Shown here piece by piece: positions 9,615 to 17,444 of a DNA stretch of 64,000 nucleotides. The stretch spans positions 2,790,001 through 2,854,000 of the forward strand of contig NZ_CP139368.1 in assembly GCF_034120055.1 (NCBI RefSeq), read 5' to 3'. The DNA is from Microbacterium rhizosphaerae. GTDB lineage: Bacteria > Actinomycetota > Actinomycetes > Actinomycetales > Microbacteriaceae. Under the pieces are notes generated by a model that was not told the origin of the DNA, searched no databases, and saw only the letters and a program-made list of their open reading frames with translations. The translations under genes were made by a program, and so were the position numbers. How positions within the stretch are numbered: the stretch's first letter is position 1; each line of letters begins with the position of its first letter.

Positions 9615-10805
9615 GTGGCACGCGGGAACATTCCGCCCGGTTCTCAGACATCGCTGCGCGAGGCAAACCGGGCGCGCCTGGTCGAGTCGCTCAAACGACA
9701 TGGGCGACTGACCCAGGTCGAGCTTGCCGGAAACACGGGCCTCTCCCCCGCCACGGTCTCCAACATCGTCAAGGAGCTGACGGCCTCCGGACTGCTGCAC
9801 ACCTCGAACATCACGTCGCGCAACGGCCGCCGGGCGACCCTCGTGTCGCTCGCGCGCGAGCTCGGCCTCGTGGCCGGCGTGCACTACAGCTCGCGGCAGC
9901 TGCACATCGCCATCGCCGACGCGACGCGGACGATCGTCACCCAGAGCTCCCTGCCCCTGCCCCTCGACCATCGGCACGATGCCGAGCTCGACCGCCTGAG
10001 CCTGCTGCTCGGCGACATGATGGAGTCGCTCGGCGGCAGCGTGAACGACCTGCTCGCCGTCGGCCTCGCCCTGCCCGCCCCCGTCGACCAGCGCACGGGC
10101 ATGGTCTCGACGCCGGGCCTCCTGCGCGGATGGGAGGGCATCGACGTCGCCGAGAGCCTCACCGCCCGCATCGGCCGCCCCGTCTTCGTCGACAGCGAGG
10201 CCAATCTCGGCGGACTCGCCGAGGCGCGCGAGGGTGCCGCCCGGGACGCCGCATCCTCCGTCTACATCCGCGTCGGTCACACGATCAGCGCCGGCCTCGT
10301 CATCGGAGGCGACCTGTTCCGCGGCGTCAACGGCAAGGCCGGCCAGATCGGCCACGTGACGATCGACGAGAACGGCCCGATCTGCCGGTGCAGCAACCGC
10401 GGGTGCCTCGAGACATACGCCGCCGGGCCTGCTCTCCTGTCCCTCTTCCCACCGGGCGAGGGAATGCAGCGCCTCAGCGACCTCATCCAGGCCGCCGACG
10501 GCGGCGACGGGCGCTCGCATCGCGTGATCGCGGATGCCGGTCGCCACATCGGCATCGCCGCGGCGAGCCTGTGCAACCTCTTCGACCCCGAGCTCATCGT
10601 CATGGGCGGCGACCTCGCGCAGGCGGGCGAGATCCTGATGGCGCCGATGCGGCATTCGCTCGAGCGCACGGCGCTGACCTCCGCGAACGGGCTGCCCGAG
10701 ATCGTCGGCACGACGTTCGGCGAATGGGCCGAGACCCGAGGTGCGATCGCCGTGGCGCTCGACCATGTCACCGTCGATGCCGACGTGGTCCCGGCCACCG
10801 CGTAG
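9615..10805 (+). CDS. ROK family transcriptional regulator (NagC/XylR type)
   Basis: A 396-residue sugar-responsive DNA-binding protein. The N-terminal winged helix-turn-helix reads LTQVELAGNTGLSPATVSNI (about residues 35-55). The C-terminal ROK kinase-like fold carries GHVTIDENGPICRCSNRGC, the zinc-binding CxCxxxGC block. ROK regulators of this size repress sugar uptake or catabolic genes and release DNA on binding a sugar or phospho-sugar. The tandem ABC importers directly downstream are the likely targets. The last codon region overlaps the promoter of the next gene: the TAG stop is part of a TAGCCT hexamer. Confidence 0.93.
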   Translation: MARGNIPPGSQTSLREANRARLVESLKRHGRLTQVELAGNTGLSPATVSNIVKELTASGLLHTSNITSRNGRRATLVSLARELGLVAGVHYSSRQLHIAIADATRTIVTQSSLPLPLDHRHDAELDRLSLLLGDMMESLGGSVNDLLAVGLALPAPVDQRTGMVSTPGLLRGWEGIDVAESLTARIGRPVFVDSEANLGGLAEAREGAARDAASSVYIRVGHTISAGLVIGGDLFRGVNGKAGQIGHVTIDENGPICRCSNRGCLETYAAGPALLSLFPPGEGMQRLSDLIQAADGGDGRSHRVIADAGRHIGIAAASLCNLFDPELIVMGGDLAQAGEILMAPMRHSLERTALTSANGLPEIVGTTFGEWAETRGAIAVALDHVTVDADVVPATA

Positions 10806-10808
10806 CCT
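10803..10808 (+). promoter_or_regulatory. Leaderless -10 element overlapping the ROK stop codon
   Basis: TAGCCT begins with the TAG stop of the ROK gene, followed by CGAAGG and the ATG of the binding-protein gene. CGAAGG could also act weakly as a ribosome binding site. Confidence 0.45.
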
Positions 10809-10814
10809 CGAAGG

Positions 10815-11885
10815 ATGCCGATCCGGAACAGGGCGCACAGGCTGGTGCGCACGGTCGCCCTCGCCGGGGCGGCCGTTCTGGCATCCGCGGGGCTCGCGGG
10901 ATGCAGCGCGCGGCCTGCCGCCGACGGCACCATCGCGCTCCTGCTGCCCGAGGCGAAGACCGCGCGCTACGAGACGTTCGACAGACCGCTCTTCGAGGAG
11001 CGCGTGAAGCAGCTCGGCCACTACTCGGTGCTGTATTCGAACGCCGATCAGGATGCGGCGGCCCAGAAGCAGCAGGCCGAATCGGCGCTCGCCGCCGGGG
11101 CCGACGTGCTCGTCCTCGATCCCGTCGACTCGAAGGCGGCGGCGAGCATCGTGAGCTCCGCGCGCGCGCAGAACGTGCCCGTGATCTCCTATGACCGGCT
11201 GATCTCCGGCGGCGGCCTGTCGTACTACGTGTCGTTCGACAACGAGAAGGTCGGCAAGCTCCAGGCGACGGCCCTCGTCGAGGCGATGCGCGCAGCGGGC
11301 AAGCCGAACGGCGGCATCCTCATGGTCAACGGATCGCCGACGGACAGCAACGCCAAGCTCTTCCGCACGGGCGCGCACAGCGTCATCGACCGCAGCGGGC
11401 TGACCGTGCTCGCGGAGTACGACACCCCGGACTGGAGCCCGGACAAGGCGCAGTCGTGGGTCGCCGGGCAGATCGCCCAGTACGGAGACCGGATCGCCGG
11501 GGTGTACGCCGCGAACGACGGCGTGGCCGGAGGGGCGATCGCCGCGTTCAAGGCCGCGGGGATCTCGCATCCTCCTTTCGTCACCGGCCAGGACGCCGAG
11601 CTCGCCGCGGTGCAGCGGATCGTCGCGCGCGATCAGTACATGACGGTGTACAAGGCGATCAAACCCGAGGCGTTCACGGCGGCCGAGGCCGCCGTCGACC
11701 TCATCAAGGGCAGGAAGGTGACGGCGCCCCTGTCGACGGACGGCACGCCGACGACGCTGCTGAACCCGGTTCCGGTCCGGGTGGACGACATCGACGCGAC
11801 GGTGATCGCCGACGGGTTCTGGACGGCAGCCGACATCTGCACGCCGGCGTACGCCGCTCAGTGCGCCCAGGAGGGCATCCGATGA
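10815..11885 (+). CDS. Sugar ABC transporter substrate-binding lipoprotein (CUT2, importer A)
   Basis: A 356-residue periplasmic-binding-protein-like lipoprotein. A Sec signal (basic start RNRAHRLVR, hydrophobic ALAGAAVLASAG) ends in the lipobox LAGC, so the mature protein would be tethered by a diacylglyceryl cysteine outside the membrane. The mature part has ALLLPEAKTARYETFDRPLF, DVLVLDPVDSKAA and VISYDRLI, typical of the ribose/xylose/fructose type-I binding-protein fold. Close to a paralogue of the binding protein at 14144 (shared YYVSFDN block). Its TGA overlaps the ATG of the ATPase gene. The sugar is not identifiable; xylose- or fructose-like ligands fit the family. Confidence 0.92.
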   Translation: MPIRNRAHRLVRTVALAGAAVLASAGLAGCSARPAADGTIALLLPEAKTARYETFDRPLFEERVKQLGHYSVLYSNADQDAAAQKQQAESALAAGADVLVLDPVDSKAAASIVSSARAQNVPVISYDRLISGGGLSYYVSFDNEKVGKLQATALVEAMRAAGKPNGGILMVNGSPTDSNAKLFRTGAHSVIDRSGLTVLAEYDTPDWSPDKAQSWVAGQIAQYGDRIAGVYAANDGVAGGAIAAFKAAGISHPPFVTGQDAELAAVQRIVARDQYMTVYKAIKPEAFTAAEAAVDLIKGRKVTAPLSTDGTPTTLLNPVPVRVDDIDATVIADGFWTAADICTPAYAAQCAQEGIR

Positions 11886-12739
11886 AGGCCTCGCAGCCTC
11901 CGCGCCGCACGCGCGTGCTCACCATGACGGGCATCGGCAAGCACTTCGGCGCCGTGAAGGCGCTGACCGACGTCGACTTCTGGGTCAACGAGGGCGAGGT
12001 CGTCGCGCTGGTCGGCGACAACGGCGCCGGCAAGTCGACGCTCGTGAAGGTGCTCGCGGGCGTCCACCCGCCCGACGCGGGCAGCATCGAGTTCGACGGC
12101 GAGGTCGTGGAGATCGGATCGCCGGCGGACGCGCAGGATCTCGGCATCGCGACCGTCTTCCAGGATCTCGCCCTGTGCGACAACCTCGACGTCGTCGCGA
12201 ACCTCTGGCTCGGCCGCGAGATGCTCGACGGACGCTTCCTCGACGAGGTCGAGATGGAGCAGCGCACCTGGACGCTGCTGCGAGAGCTGTCCGCGCGCCT
12301 GCCCTCCGTGCGGACGCCGGTCTCGACGCTCTCGGGAGGTCAGCGCCAGACGGTGGCGATCGCGCGCTCGCTCATCGGCGATCCGCGGGTCGTCATCCTC
12401 GACGAGCCGACCGCGGCGCTCGGCGTCGCCCAGTCGGCGGAGGTGCTGAACCTCATCGAGACGCTGCGCGAGCGCGGGCACGGCGTCATCCTGATCAGCC
12501 ACAACATGGCCGACGTGCTGGCTGTCGCCGACCGCGTCGTCGTGCTGCGGCTCGGACGCAACAACGGCGTGTACAACGTGGTCGACGTCACGAGCGAGAC
12601 GCTCATCGCGGCCATCACAGGCGCGATGGATCACTCGCACCTCCCGCAGACCAGGCCCCCGGTGACCAAGACCCCGGACAACGTCATCGATCTGCCCGCG
12701 AAAGGCGCGCGGCGTCCGCGCAGGAAGGGCGACGCATGA
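11882..12739 (+). CDS. Sugar ABC transporter ATP-binding protein (single-domain, importer A)
   Basis: A 285-residue ABC ATPase that powers the CUT2 importer from the cytoplasmic face. Walker A is GDNGAGKST, the Q-loop region FQDLALCDNLDVV, the signature LSGGQRQTVAIAR and Walker B VVILDEPTAALG, followed by the switch His in ILISHNM. Classical CUT2 ATPases carry two fused nucleotide-binding domains (~500 residues); this one has a single domain, as in FrcA-type systems, so it must dimerise. The start overlaps the previous stop (ATGA), and its own stop overlaps the permease start in the same way, showing translational coupling. A basic tail (RRPRRKG) ends the protein. Confidence 0.94.
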   Translation: MKASQPPRRTRVLTMTGIGKHFGAVKALTDVDFWVNEGEVVALVGDNGAGKSTLVKVLAGVHPPDAGSIEFDGEVVEIGSPADAQDLGIATVFQDLALCDNLDVVANLWLGREMLDGRFLDEVEMEQRTWTLLRELSARLPSVRTPVSTLSGGQRQTVAIARSLIGDPRVVILDEPTAALGVAQSAEVLNLIETLRERGHGVILISHNMADVLAVADRVVVLRLGRNNGVYNVVDVTSETLIAAITGAMDHSHLPQTRPPVTKTPDNVIDLPAKGARRPRRKGDA

Positions 12740-13965
12740 CCGGCTCCACGGATGTCGACGACGATCGGATGCTGAGCGCCGGCGCCATCCGCCGCGGTGC
12801 GGGGCTGCTGGTCGCCCGCGTGCGGGGCGGTGACTTCGGATCGCTGCCGGTCATCGTCGGCCTGTTGATCATCTGGACGATCTTCCAGTCCTTGAACCCG
12901 GTCTTCCTCTCGAGCAAGAACCTCGTGAACCTCACGATGCAGTGCGCCGCCGTGGGCACCATCGCACTTGGCGTCGTGCTCGTCTTGCTCGTCGGCGAGA
13001 TCGACCTTTCGGTCGGGTCGGTCTCCGGCCTCGCGGCCGCGATCCTCGCCGTGACGCTCGTCGAGCTGCGGTGGAACCTCGTCTTCGCCATCGCGGCGGG
13101 GCTCGTCGCGGGGCTTCTCGTCGGCCTGCTGTACGGCTTCCTCTACACGAAGTTCGGCCTGCCGAGCTTCGTCATCACGCTCGCGGGGCTCCTCGGCTTC
13201 CTCGGACTGCAGCTGCGCGTGCTGGGCGACACCGGCTCGATCAACCTGCCGTACGACTCGTGGATCGTGCAGTTCGCGCAGCAGATGTTCCTGCCGCCGT
13301 GGGCCTCCTACGTCGCCGTGGCGATCACCGCGGCGTCGTACGGCTGGTTCCTGCTGCGCCGATCCCGGCGCAGGCTGGCGGCGAACCTCGATAGCCAGAG
13401 CCTCCTCGAGATCGGCGTGCGGACGGGCGGCTTGCTCGTGTTCCTCGCGCTCGTCGCGTGGTACCTGAACCTGTCGCGCGGGGTCGGCGTGATGTTCCTG
13501 TTCTTCCTGGTGCTCGTGGTCGCCATGAACATCGCACTGACGCGCACCCGCTGGGGACGATCGGTGTATGCCGTGGGCGGCTCCGAGGAGGCGGCTCGGC
13601 GGGCCGGCATCCGCGTCCGCCGGATCTACTACTCGGTGTTCGCCCTGTGCTCGATGTTCGCCGCGCTCGGCGGCATCCTCGCGGCCGCCTGGCTGGGCGC
13701 CGCCAACCAGAGCTCCGGCGGCGGCGACACCAACCTCAACGCCATCGCCGCGGCGGTCATCGGCGGGACGAGCCTGTTCGGCGGCCGGGGCTCCGCCTAT
13801 TCGGCCCTGCTCGGGATCATCGTCATCCAATCGGTGTCCTCGGGCCTGACCCTGCTGAATCTCGACGCCTCCGTCCGGTTCATGGTCACCGGCGTCGTGC
13901 TCGCGCTGGCCGTCATCGTGGATGCGCTCTCACGCAAGACCCGCGCGGCGACCGGCCGCGCCTGA
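12736..13965 (+). CDS. Sugar ABC transporter permease (CUT2, importer A)
   Basis: A 409-residue integral membrane protein of the BPD_transp_2 family with about ten hydrophobic segments. The GEIDLSVGSVSGLAAA stretch is the conserved loop of ribose/xylose-type permeases, and GGSEEAARRAGIRV is the cytoplasmic motif that contacts the ATPase. A central segment (residues ~200-255) adds extra membrane helices relative to RbsC, as in XylH/FrcC-like permeases. It ends the first importer operon; no clear terminator follows before the second importer. Confidence 0.93.
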   Translation: MTGSTDVDDDRMLSAGAIRRGAGLLVARVRGGDFGSLPVIVGLLIIWTIFQSLNPVFLSSKNLVNLTMQCAAVGTIALGVVLVLLVGEIDLSVGSVSGLAAAILAVTLVELRWNLVFAIAAGLVAGLLVGLLYGFLYTKFGLPSFVITLAGLLGFLGLQLRVLGDTGSINLPYDSWIVQFAQQMFLPPWASYVAVAITAASYGWFLLRRSRRRLAANLDSQSLLEIGVRTGGLLVFLALVAWYLNLSRGVGVMFLFFLVLVVAMNIALTRTRWGRSVYAVGGSEEAARRAGIRVRRIYYSVFALCSMFAALGGILAAAWLGAANQSSGGGDTNLNAIAAAVIGGTSLFGGRGSAYSALLGIIVIQSVSSGLTLLNLDASVRFMVTGVVLALAVIVDALSRKTRAATGRA

Positions 13966-14143
13966 GCCGTCTTCCCGGCCGTTCGGCGGCGACTTCTTGC
14001 GTTCACAGGCCGAACGCTGAATCGCCGTTGCCAAAGCGTTACGTTCAAGACTTGACGACAGTGGTCCGCGCGAACGAGGATCGCCTACGAGCAATGTTGC
14101 GACTCCTTTCTGGGGAGAGCAGTTCAACGATGAAAGGCAAGAG
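13966..14143 (+). promoter_or_regulatory. Intergenic regulatory region before the second sugar importer
   Basis: This 178-bp gap contains an inverted repeat GTTCGGC (13981-13987) / GCCGAAC (14009-14015), an AACGC ... GCGTT pair (14013-14017 and 14036-14040), and a TTGACG -35-like hexamer at 14052 without a convincing -10 at standard spacing. The end holds a weak purine-rich ribosome binding site before ATG 14144. It is the most likely place for ROK control of the second importer, but the operator itself is not proven by eye. Confidence 0.35.
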
Positions 14144-15217
14144 ATGAAGAAGCGTTCCATCCTCGCGGTGGCAGCCCTCACGGGTGCGGCCGCGGTCATG
14201 CTGGCCGGGTGTTCCGGCACGGGCTCCGGCGGCTCGTCCGCGACGAGCTCCGGTGCGGCCGCCGGCAAGCGCGCGTGCGTGATCCTGCCGGACGCGGCCT
14301 CGTCGCCCCGCTGGGAGAACTTCGACCGCAAGTACCTGCAGGACGGCCTGACGGCTGCCGGTTTCCAGGCCGACATCCAGAACGCGCAGGGCGACACCAA
14401 CAAGTACTCGACCATCGCCGACCAGCAGATGAGCAAGGGCTGCGGCGTCATGCTCCTCGTCGACTACAACGGCGCAGGCGCGGGTGTGGCGTCGAAGGCC
14501 AAGGCCCAGGGCATCCCGGTCATCGCCTACGACCGCCCCATCTCGGGCGCGGACTACTACGTGTCGTTCGACAACACCAAGGTCGGCGAGCTCGAGGGCC
14601 AGTCGATCGTCGACGGCCTGAAGGCGGCCGGCAAGGACCCGGCGACCGCCAAGGTCGTGTACATGGGCGGCGACCCGACCGACGGCAACGCCAAGATGTT
14701 CCACGATGGCGCCAACCAGGCGATGTCGGCCGCGGGCATCAAGCCGGCGGCGGAGCCCCCGGGGGTGTGGGACCAGGCCAAGTCGCAGACCAACTTCGAG
14801 CAGGCGCTGACCTCGCTCGGAGGGCACGTCGACGCGGTGTGGGTCGCCAACGACACCAACGCGGCCGGCGTCATCAAGGTCCTGCAGAACAACAACCTGA
14901 AGGGTGTGCCGGTCTCCGGCCAGGACGCCAGCACGGCGGGCCTGCAGAACGTCCTGCTGGGTTGGCAGACGGCCACGGTCTACAAGCCCGTCAAGGAGGA
15001 GGCGACCGCTGCGACGGCCCTCGCAGTGGCGCTGCTGAAGGGCCAGAAGCCGAGCGTCGACAAGAAGCTGGCCGACGGCACCCCGTACGTCGCCGTCACG
15101 CCGCAGCTGGTCGGCCCGAACGACGTCGAGAAGGTCGTGCAGGCGGGTGACGCGTCCGCGTCCGACCTCTGCACCGGCGACGTCGCCGCCGCCTGCGCGA
15201 AGTACGGCGTCAAGTAA
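14144..15217 (+). CDS. Sugar ABC transporter substrate-binding lipoprotein (CUT2, importer B)
   Basis: A 357-residue lipoprotein with a clean signal peptide (MKKRSILAVAALTGAA, lipobox LAGC) and a Gly/Ser linker (residues ~23-42) before the sugar-binding fold. VIAYDRPISGADYYVSFDN and GGDPTDGNAKMFHDGANQ mark the type-I fold and match the importer A protein in order, so the two are paralogues. Its first codons MKKRS use AAG AAG CGT, a translation-friendly start. The long leader and the downstream hairpin suggest it is the highly expressed member of the operon. Ligand unknown. Confidence 0.93.
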   Translation: MKKRSILAVAALTGAAAVMLAGCSGTGSGGSSATSSGAAAGKRACVILPDAASSPRWENFDRKYLQDGLTAAGFQADIQNAQGDTNKYSTIADQQMSKGCGVMLLVDYNGAGAGVASKAKAQGIPVIAYDRPISGADYYVSFDNTKVGELEGQSIVDGLKAAGKDPATAKVVYMGGDPTDGNAKMFHDGANQAMSAAGIKPAAEPPGVWDQAKSQTNFEQALTSLGGHVDAVWVANDTNAAGVIKVLQNNNLKGVPVSGQDASTAGLQNVLLGWQTATVYKPVKEEATAATALAVALLKGQKPSVDKKLADGTPYVAVTPQLVGPNDVEKVVQAGDASASDLCTGDVAAACAKYGVK

Positions 15218-15226
15218 GGGGAAAGT

Positions 15227-15263
15227 GCCGAAGGCGCCGCGTCGTTGACGCGGCGCCTTCGGC
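15227..15263 (+). terminator. Intra-operon hairpin after the binding-protein gene
   Basis: A perfect 17-bp stem with a GTT loop, arms GCCGAAGGCGCCGCGTC and its complement, 9 nt after the stop codon. No T-tract follows, so it probably acts as a partial terminator or mRNA stabiliser that raises binding protein over ATPase/permease. Confidence 0.6.
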
Positions 15264-15306
15264 CGCCCCGGTACATTCCGTACATCCGAACCGCAAGGAA
15301 GCGAGC

Positions 15307-16095
15307 ATGGCAGAACCGATCATCCAACTGCGCGGCGTGAAGAAGTCGTTCGGACCGGTCAGCGTCCTCAAGGGCGTAGACCTCGTCGTCCGTCCGGGCA
15401 AGGTCACGGCGCTCGTCGGCGACAACGGCGCCGGCAAGTCCACTCTCATCAAGGGTCTGGCAGGCGTCCAGCCGTACGACGAGGGTGAGATCCTCATCGA
15501 CGGCACGCATCAGCCGCTGCACTCCCCGCGCGAAGCGCAGGGCCTCGGAATCGAGGTCGTGTACCAGGACCTCGCCTTGTGCGACAACCTCGACATCGTC
15601 CAGAACATGTTCCTCGGCCGTGAGGAGACCTCGACGGGTACGTTCGACGAGGGTCGCATGGAGCGCGACGCGTCGGACGCCCTCCGCTCGCTGTCCGTGC
15701 GCACCGTCAAGTCGGTACGACAGAAGGTGTCGTCGCTGTCCGGCGGGCAGCGCCAGACCGTGGCGATCGCGCGCGCGGTCCTGAAGAAGGCGCGCGTGGT
15801 CATCCTCGACGAGCCGACCGCGGCCCTCGGCATCGCGCAGACCGCGCAGGTGCTCGACCTCGTCAAGCGCCTCGCCGGCCAGGGCGTCGCGGTCATCATC
15901 ATCAGCCACAACCTGGCCGACGTCTTCGAGGTCGCGGACGACATCGCCGTCCTCTACCTCGGCCAGATGGTCGCCCAGGTCGACGCCGACAAGACGAGCC
16001 GCGACGACGTCGTGGGCTACATCACCGGTACCAAGACGATGACCGGCGCCCCGGTCATCGACACCACCGCGATCGCGACGGGAGGAGCGCAATGA
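15307..16095 (+). CDS. Sugar ABC transporter ATP-binding protein (single-domain, importer B)
   Basis: A 262-residue ABC ATPase, paralogous to the one at 11882. It has Walker A GDNGAGKST, Q-loop YQDLALCDNLDIV, signature SGGQRQTVAIARAV, Walker B VVILDEPTAALG and switch-His region IIISHNLADV. Again only one nucleotide-binding domain is present, so a homodimer must drive transport. A good GGAAGCGAGC ribosome binding region precedes the ATG. Its TGA overlaps the ATG of the permease. Confidence 0.94.
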   Translation: MAEPIIQLRGVKKSFGPVSVLKGVDLVVRPGKVTALVGDNGAGKSTLIKGLAGVQPYDEGEILIDGTHQPLHSPREAQGLGIEVVYQDLALCDNLDIVQNMFLGREETSTGTFDEGRMERDASDALRSLSVRTVKSVRQKVSSLSGGQRQTVAIARAVLKKARVVILDEPTAALGIAQTAQVLDLVKRLAGQGVAVIIISHNLADVFEVADDIAVLYLGQMVAQVDADKTSRDDVVGYITGTKTMTGAPVIDTTAIATGGAQ

Positions 16096-17360
16096 CCACC
16101 ACGGAACGCACCGAGGCGGCCCCTGACCCGCTGTCGAGCGACCTCATCGGCAGCGGCGTCGAGGGCGGCCTCGGCGACCAGATGTCGGCGTGGTGGCAGC
16201 GCGTGCGCGGGGGCGACATGGGATCGCTTCCCGCCATCGGCGGCTTCGTCGTGCTCAGCATCCTGTTCACGATCCTGAGCCCGTACTTCCTCACGGCCGG
16301 CAACTTCGCCAACCTGATCAACCAGGCGGCCACGCTCGTCATGCTCGGCATGGCGCTCGTCTTCGTGCTGCTCCTCGGCGAGATCGACCTCTCGGCGGGC
16401 GTCACGGGCGGCGTCGGCATGGCGATCTTCGTCGTGCTGGTGGATGTCGCCCACTGGAACTGGGTGCTCTCGCTCGTCCTCGCGTTCGTCTTCGGCATCG
16501 CGACCGGCGCCCTGATCGGCTTTCTCGTGGCGCGCGTCGGCATCCCGTCGTTCGTCGTGACGCTGGGTCTGTTCCTCGGCTACCAAGGTGTCGCGCTGTC
16601 GGTGATCGGCTCGGGTGGGCTGTACCGCATCCAGGTTCCCGCGCTCATCGCCCTCCAGAACGGGAATCTCCCCGTCTGGGCCGGCTGGGCGATGCTCGCG
16701 ATCATGCTGGCGATCTCCGCCGGGACGTCGTTCTGGGACCGCGCTCGGCGCACCCGCGCCGGCGTGCCGAACCGTGCGATCTCGCTCCTGTGGATCAAGC
16801 TCGCCGTGATCCTGGTCCTCGGCGGGGTCGTCGTGTACATCCTGAACCTCGACCGCTCGCAGTCCGTGGTCCCCGTCCAGGGCGTGCCGATCGTCGTTCC
16901 GGTGGTGCTCGTCATCCTGTGGGTCGGCACGTTCGTGCTCGACCGCACGAAGTACGGCCGCTACATCTACGCGATCGGCGGCAACGCCGAGGCCGCCCGC
17001 CGCGCGGGCGTCAAGGTGCGCTGGATCAAATGGTGGGCGTTCGTGTGCTGTTCGACGCTGGCCGTCTTCGCGGGACTGCTCAGTGCGACGCGCGTCGGCT
17101 CGGTGGATGCCTCAGCCGGCCGTGACATCGTGCTGAGCGGTGTCGCCGCGGCGGTCGTCGGCGGCGTCAGCCTGTTCGGCGGCAAGGGGCGTCTCATGAA
17201 CGCCGCCGTCGGTGCGCTCGTCATCGCGGTGATCACGAACGGCCTGGGTCTGCTCAACCTGCCGGCGGGTGTGAACTTCGTCGTGACCGGCGTCGTGCTG
17301 ATCCTCGCCGCCACGGTGGACGCGCTCTCGCGGCTGCGATCCGGCGGAGCGAGAATCTAG
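16092..17360 (+). CDS. Sugar ABC transporter permease (CUT2, importer B)
   Basis: A 422-residue multi-pass permease, paralogue of the importer A permease. GEIDLSAGVTGGVGMA is the conserved substrate-pathway loop; GGNAEAARRAGVKVRWI is the ATPase-coupling motif; GVSLFGGKGRLMNAAVGAL lies in the last third. Residues ~1-45 form a hydrophilic cytoplasmic tail. The gene ends the second importer operon and is followed by a strong palindromic terminator shared with the convergent DNA ligase gene. Confidence 0.93.
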   Translation: MTTTERTEAAPDPLSSDLIGSGVEGGLGDQMSAWWQRVRGGDMGSLPAIGGFVVLSILFTILSPYFLTAGNFANLINQAATLVMLGMALVFVLLLGEIDLSAGVTGGVGMAIFVVLVDVAHWNWVLSLVLAFVFGIATGALIGFLVARVGIPSFVVTLGLFLGYQGVALSVIGSGGLYRIQVPALIALQNGNLPVWAGWAMLAIMLAISAGTSFWDRARRTRAGVPNRAISLLWIKLAVILVLGGVVVYILNLDRSQSVVPVQGVPIVVPVVLVILWVGTFVLDRTKYGRYIYAIGGNAEAARRAGVKVRWIKWWAFVCCSTLAVFAGLLSATRVGSVDASAGRDIVLSGVAAAVVGGVSLFGGKGRLMNAAVGALVIAVITNGLGLLNLPAGVNFVVTGVVLILAATVDALSRLRSGGARI

Positions 17361-17386
17361 CGGAGCTCACAGCGGCTCACAGTTGA

Positions 17387-17424
17387 CGAAGGCGCCGGGC
17401 GGATGCATCCGCCCGGCGCCTTCG
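17387..17424. terminator. Bidirectional palindromic terminator between importer B and DNA ligase
   Basis: A perfect 38-bp palindrome centred on ATGCAT, arms CGAAGGCGCCGGGCGGATG and its complement, placed between two convergent genes. It shares the CGAAGGCGCCG arm with the hairpin at 15227. Confidence 0.7.
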
Positions 17425-17444
17425 CGTCTCGCGAAGTCTGAGCG

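Noticed and set aside
11882..16095. Truncation of the two sugar ATPases because classical CUT2 ATPases have two domains
   Set aside because: Both have complete single domains, intact motifs and overlapping neighbours, as in FrcA-type systems.
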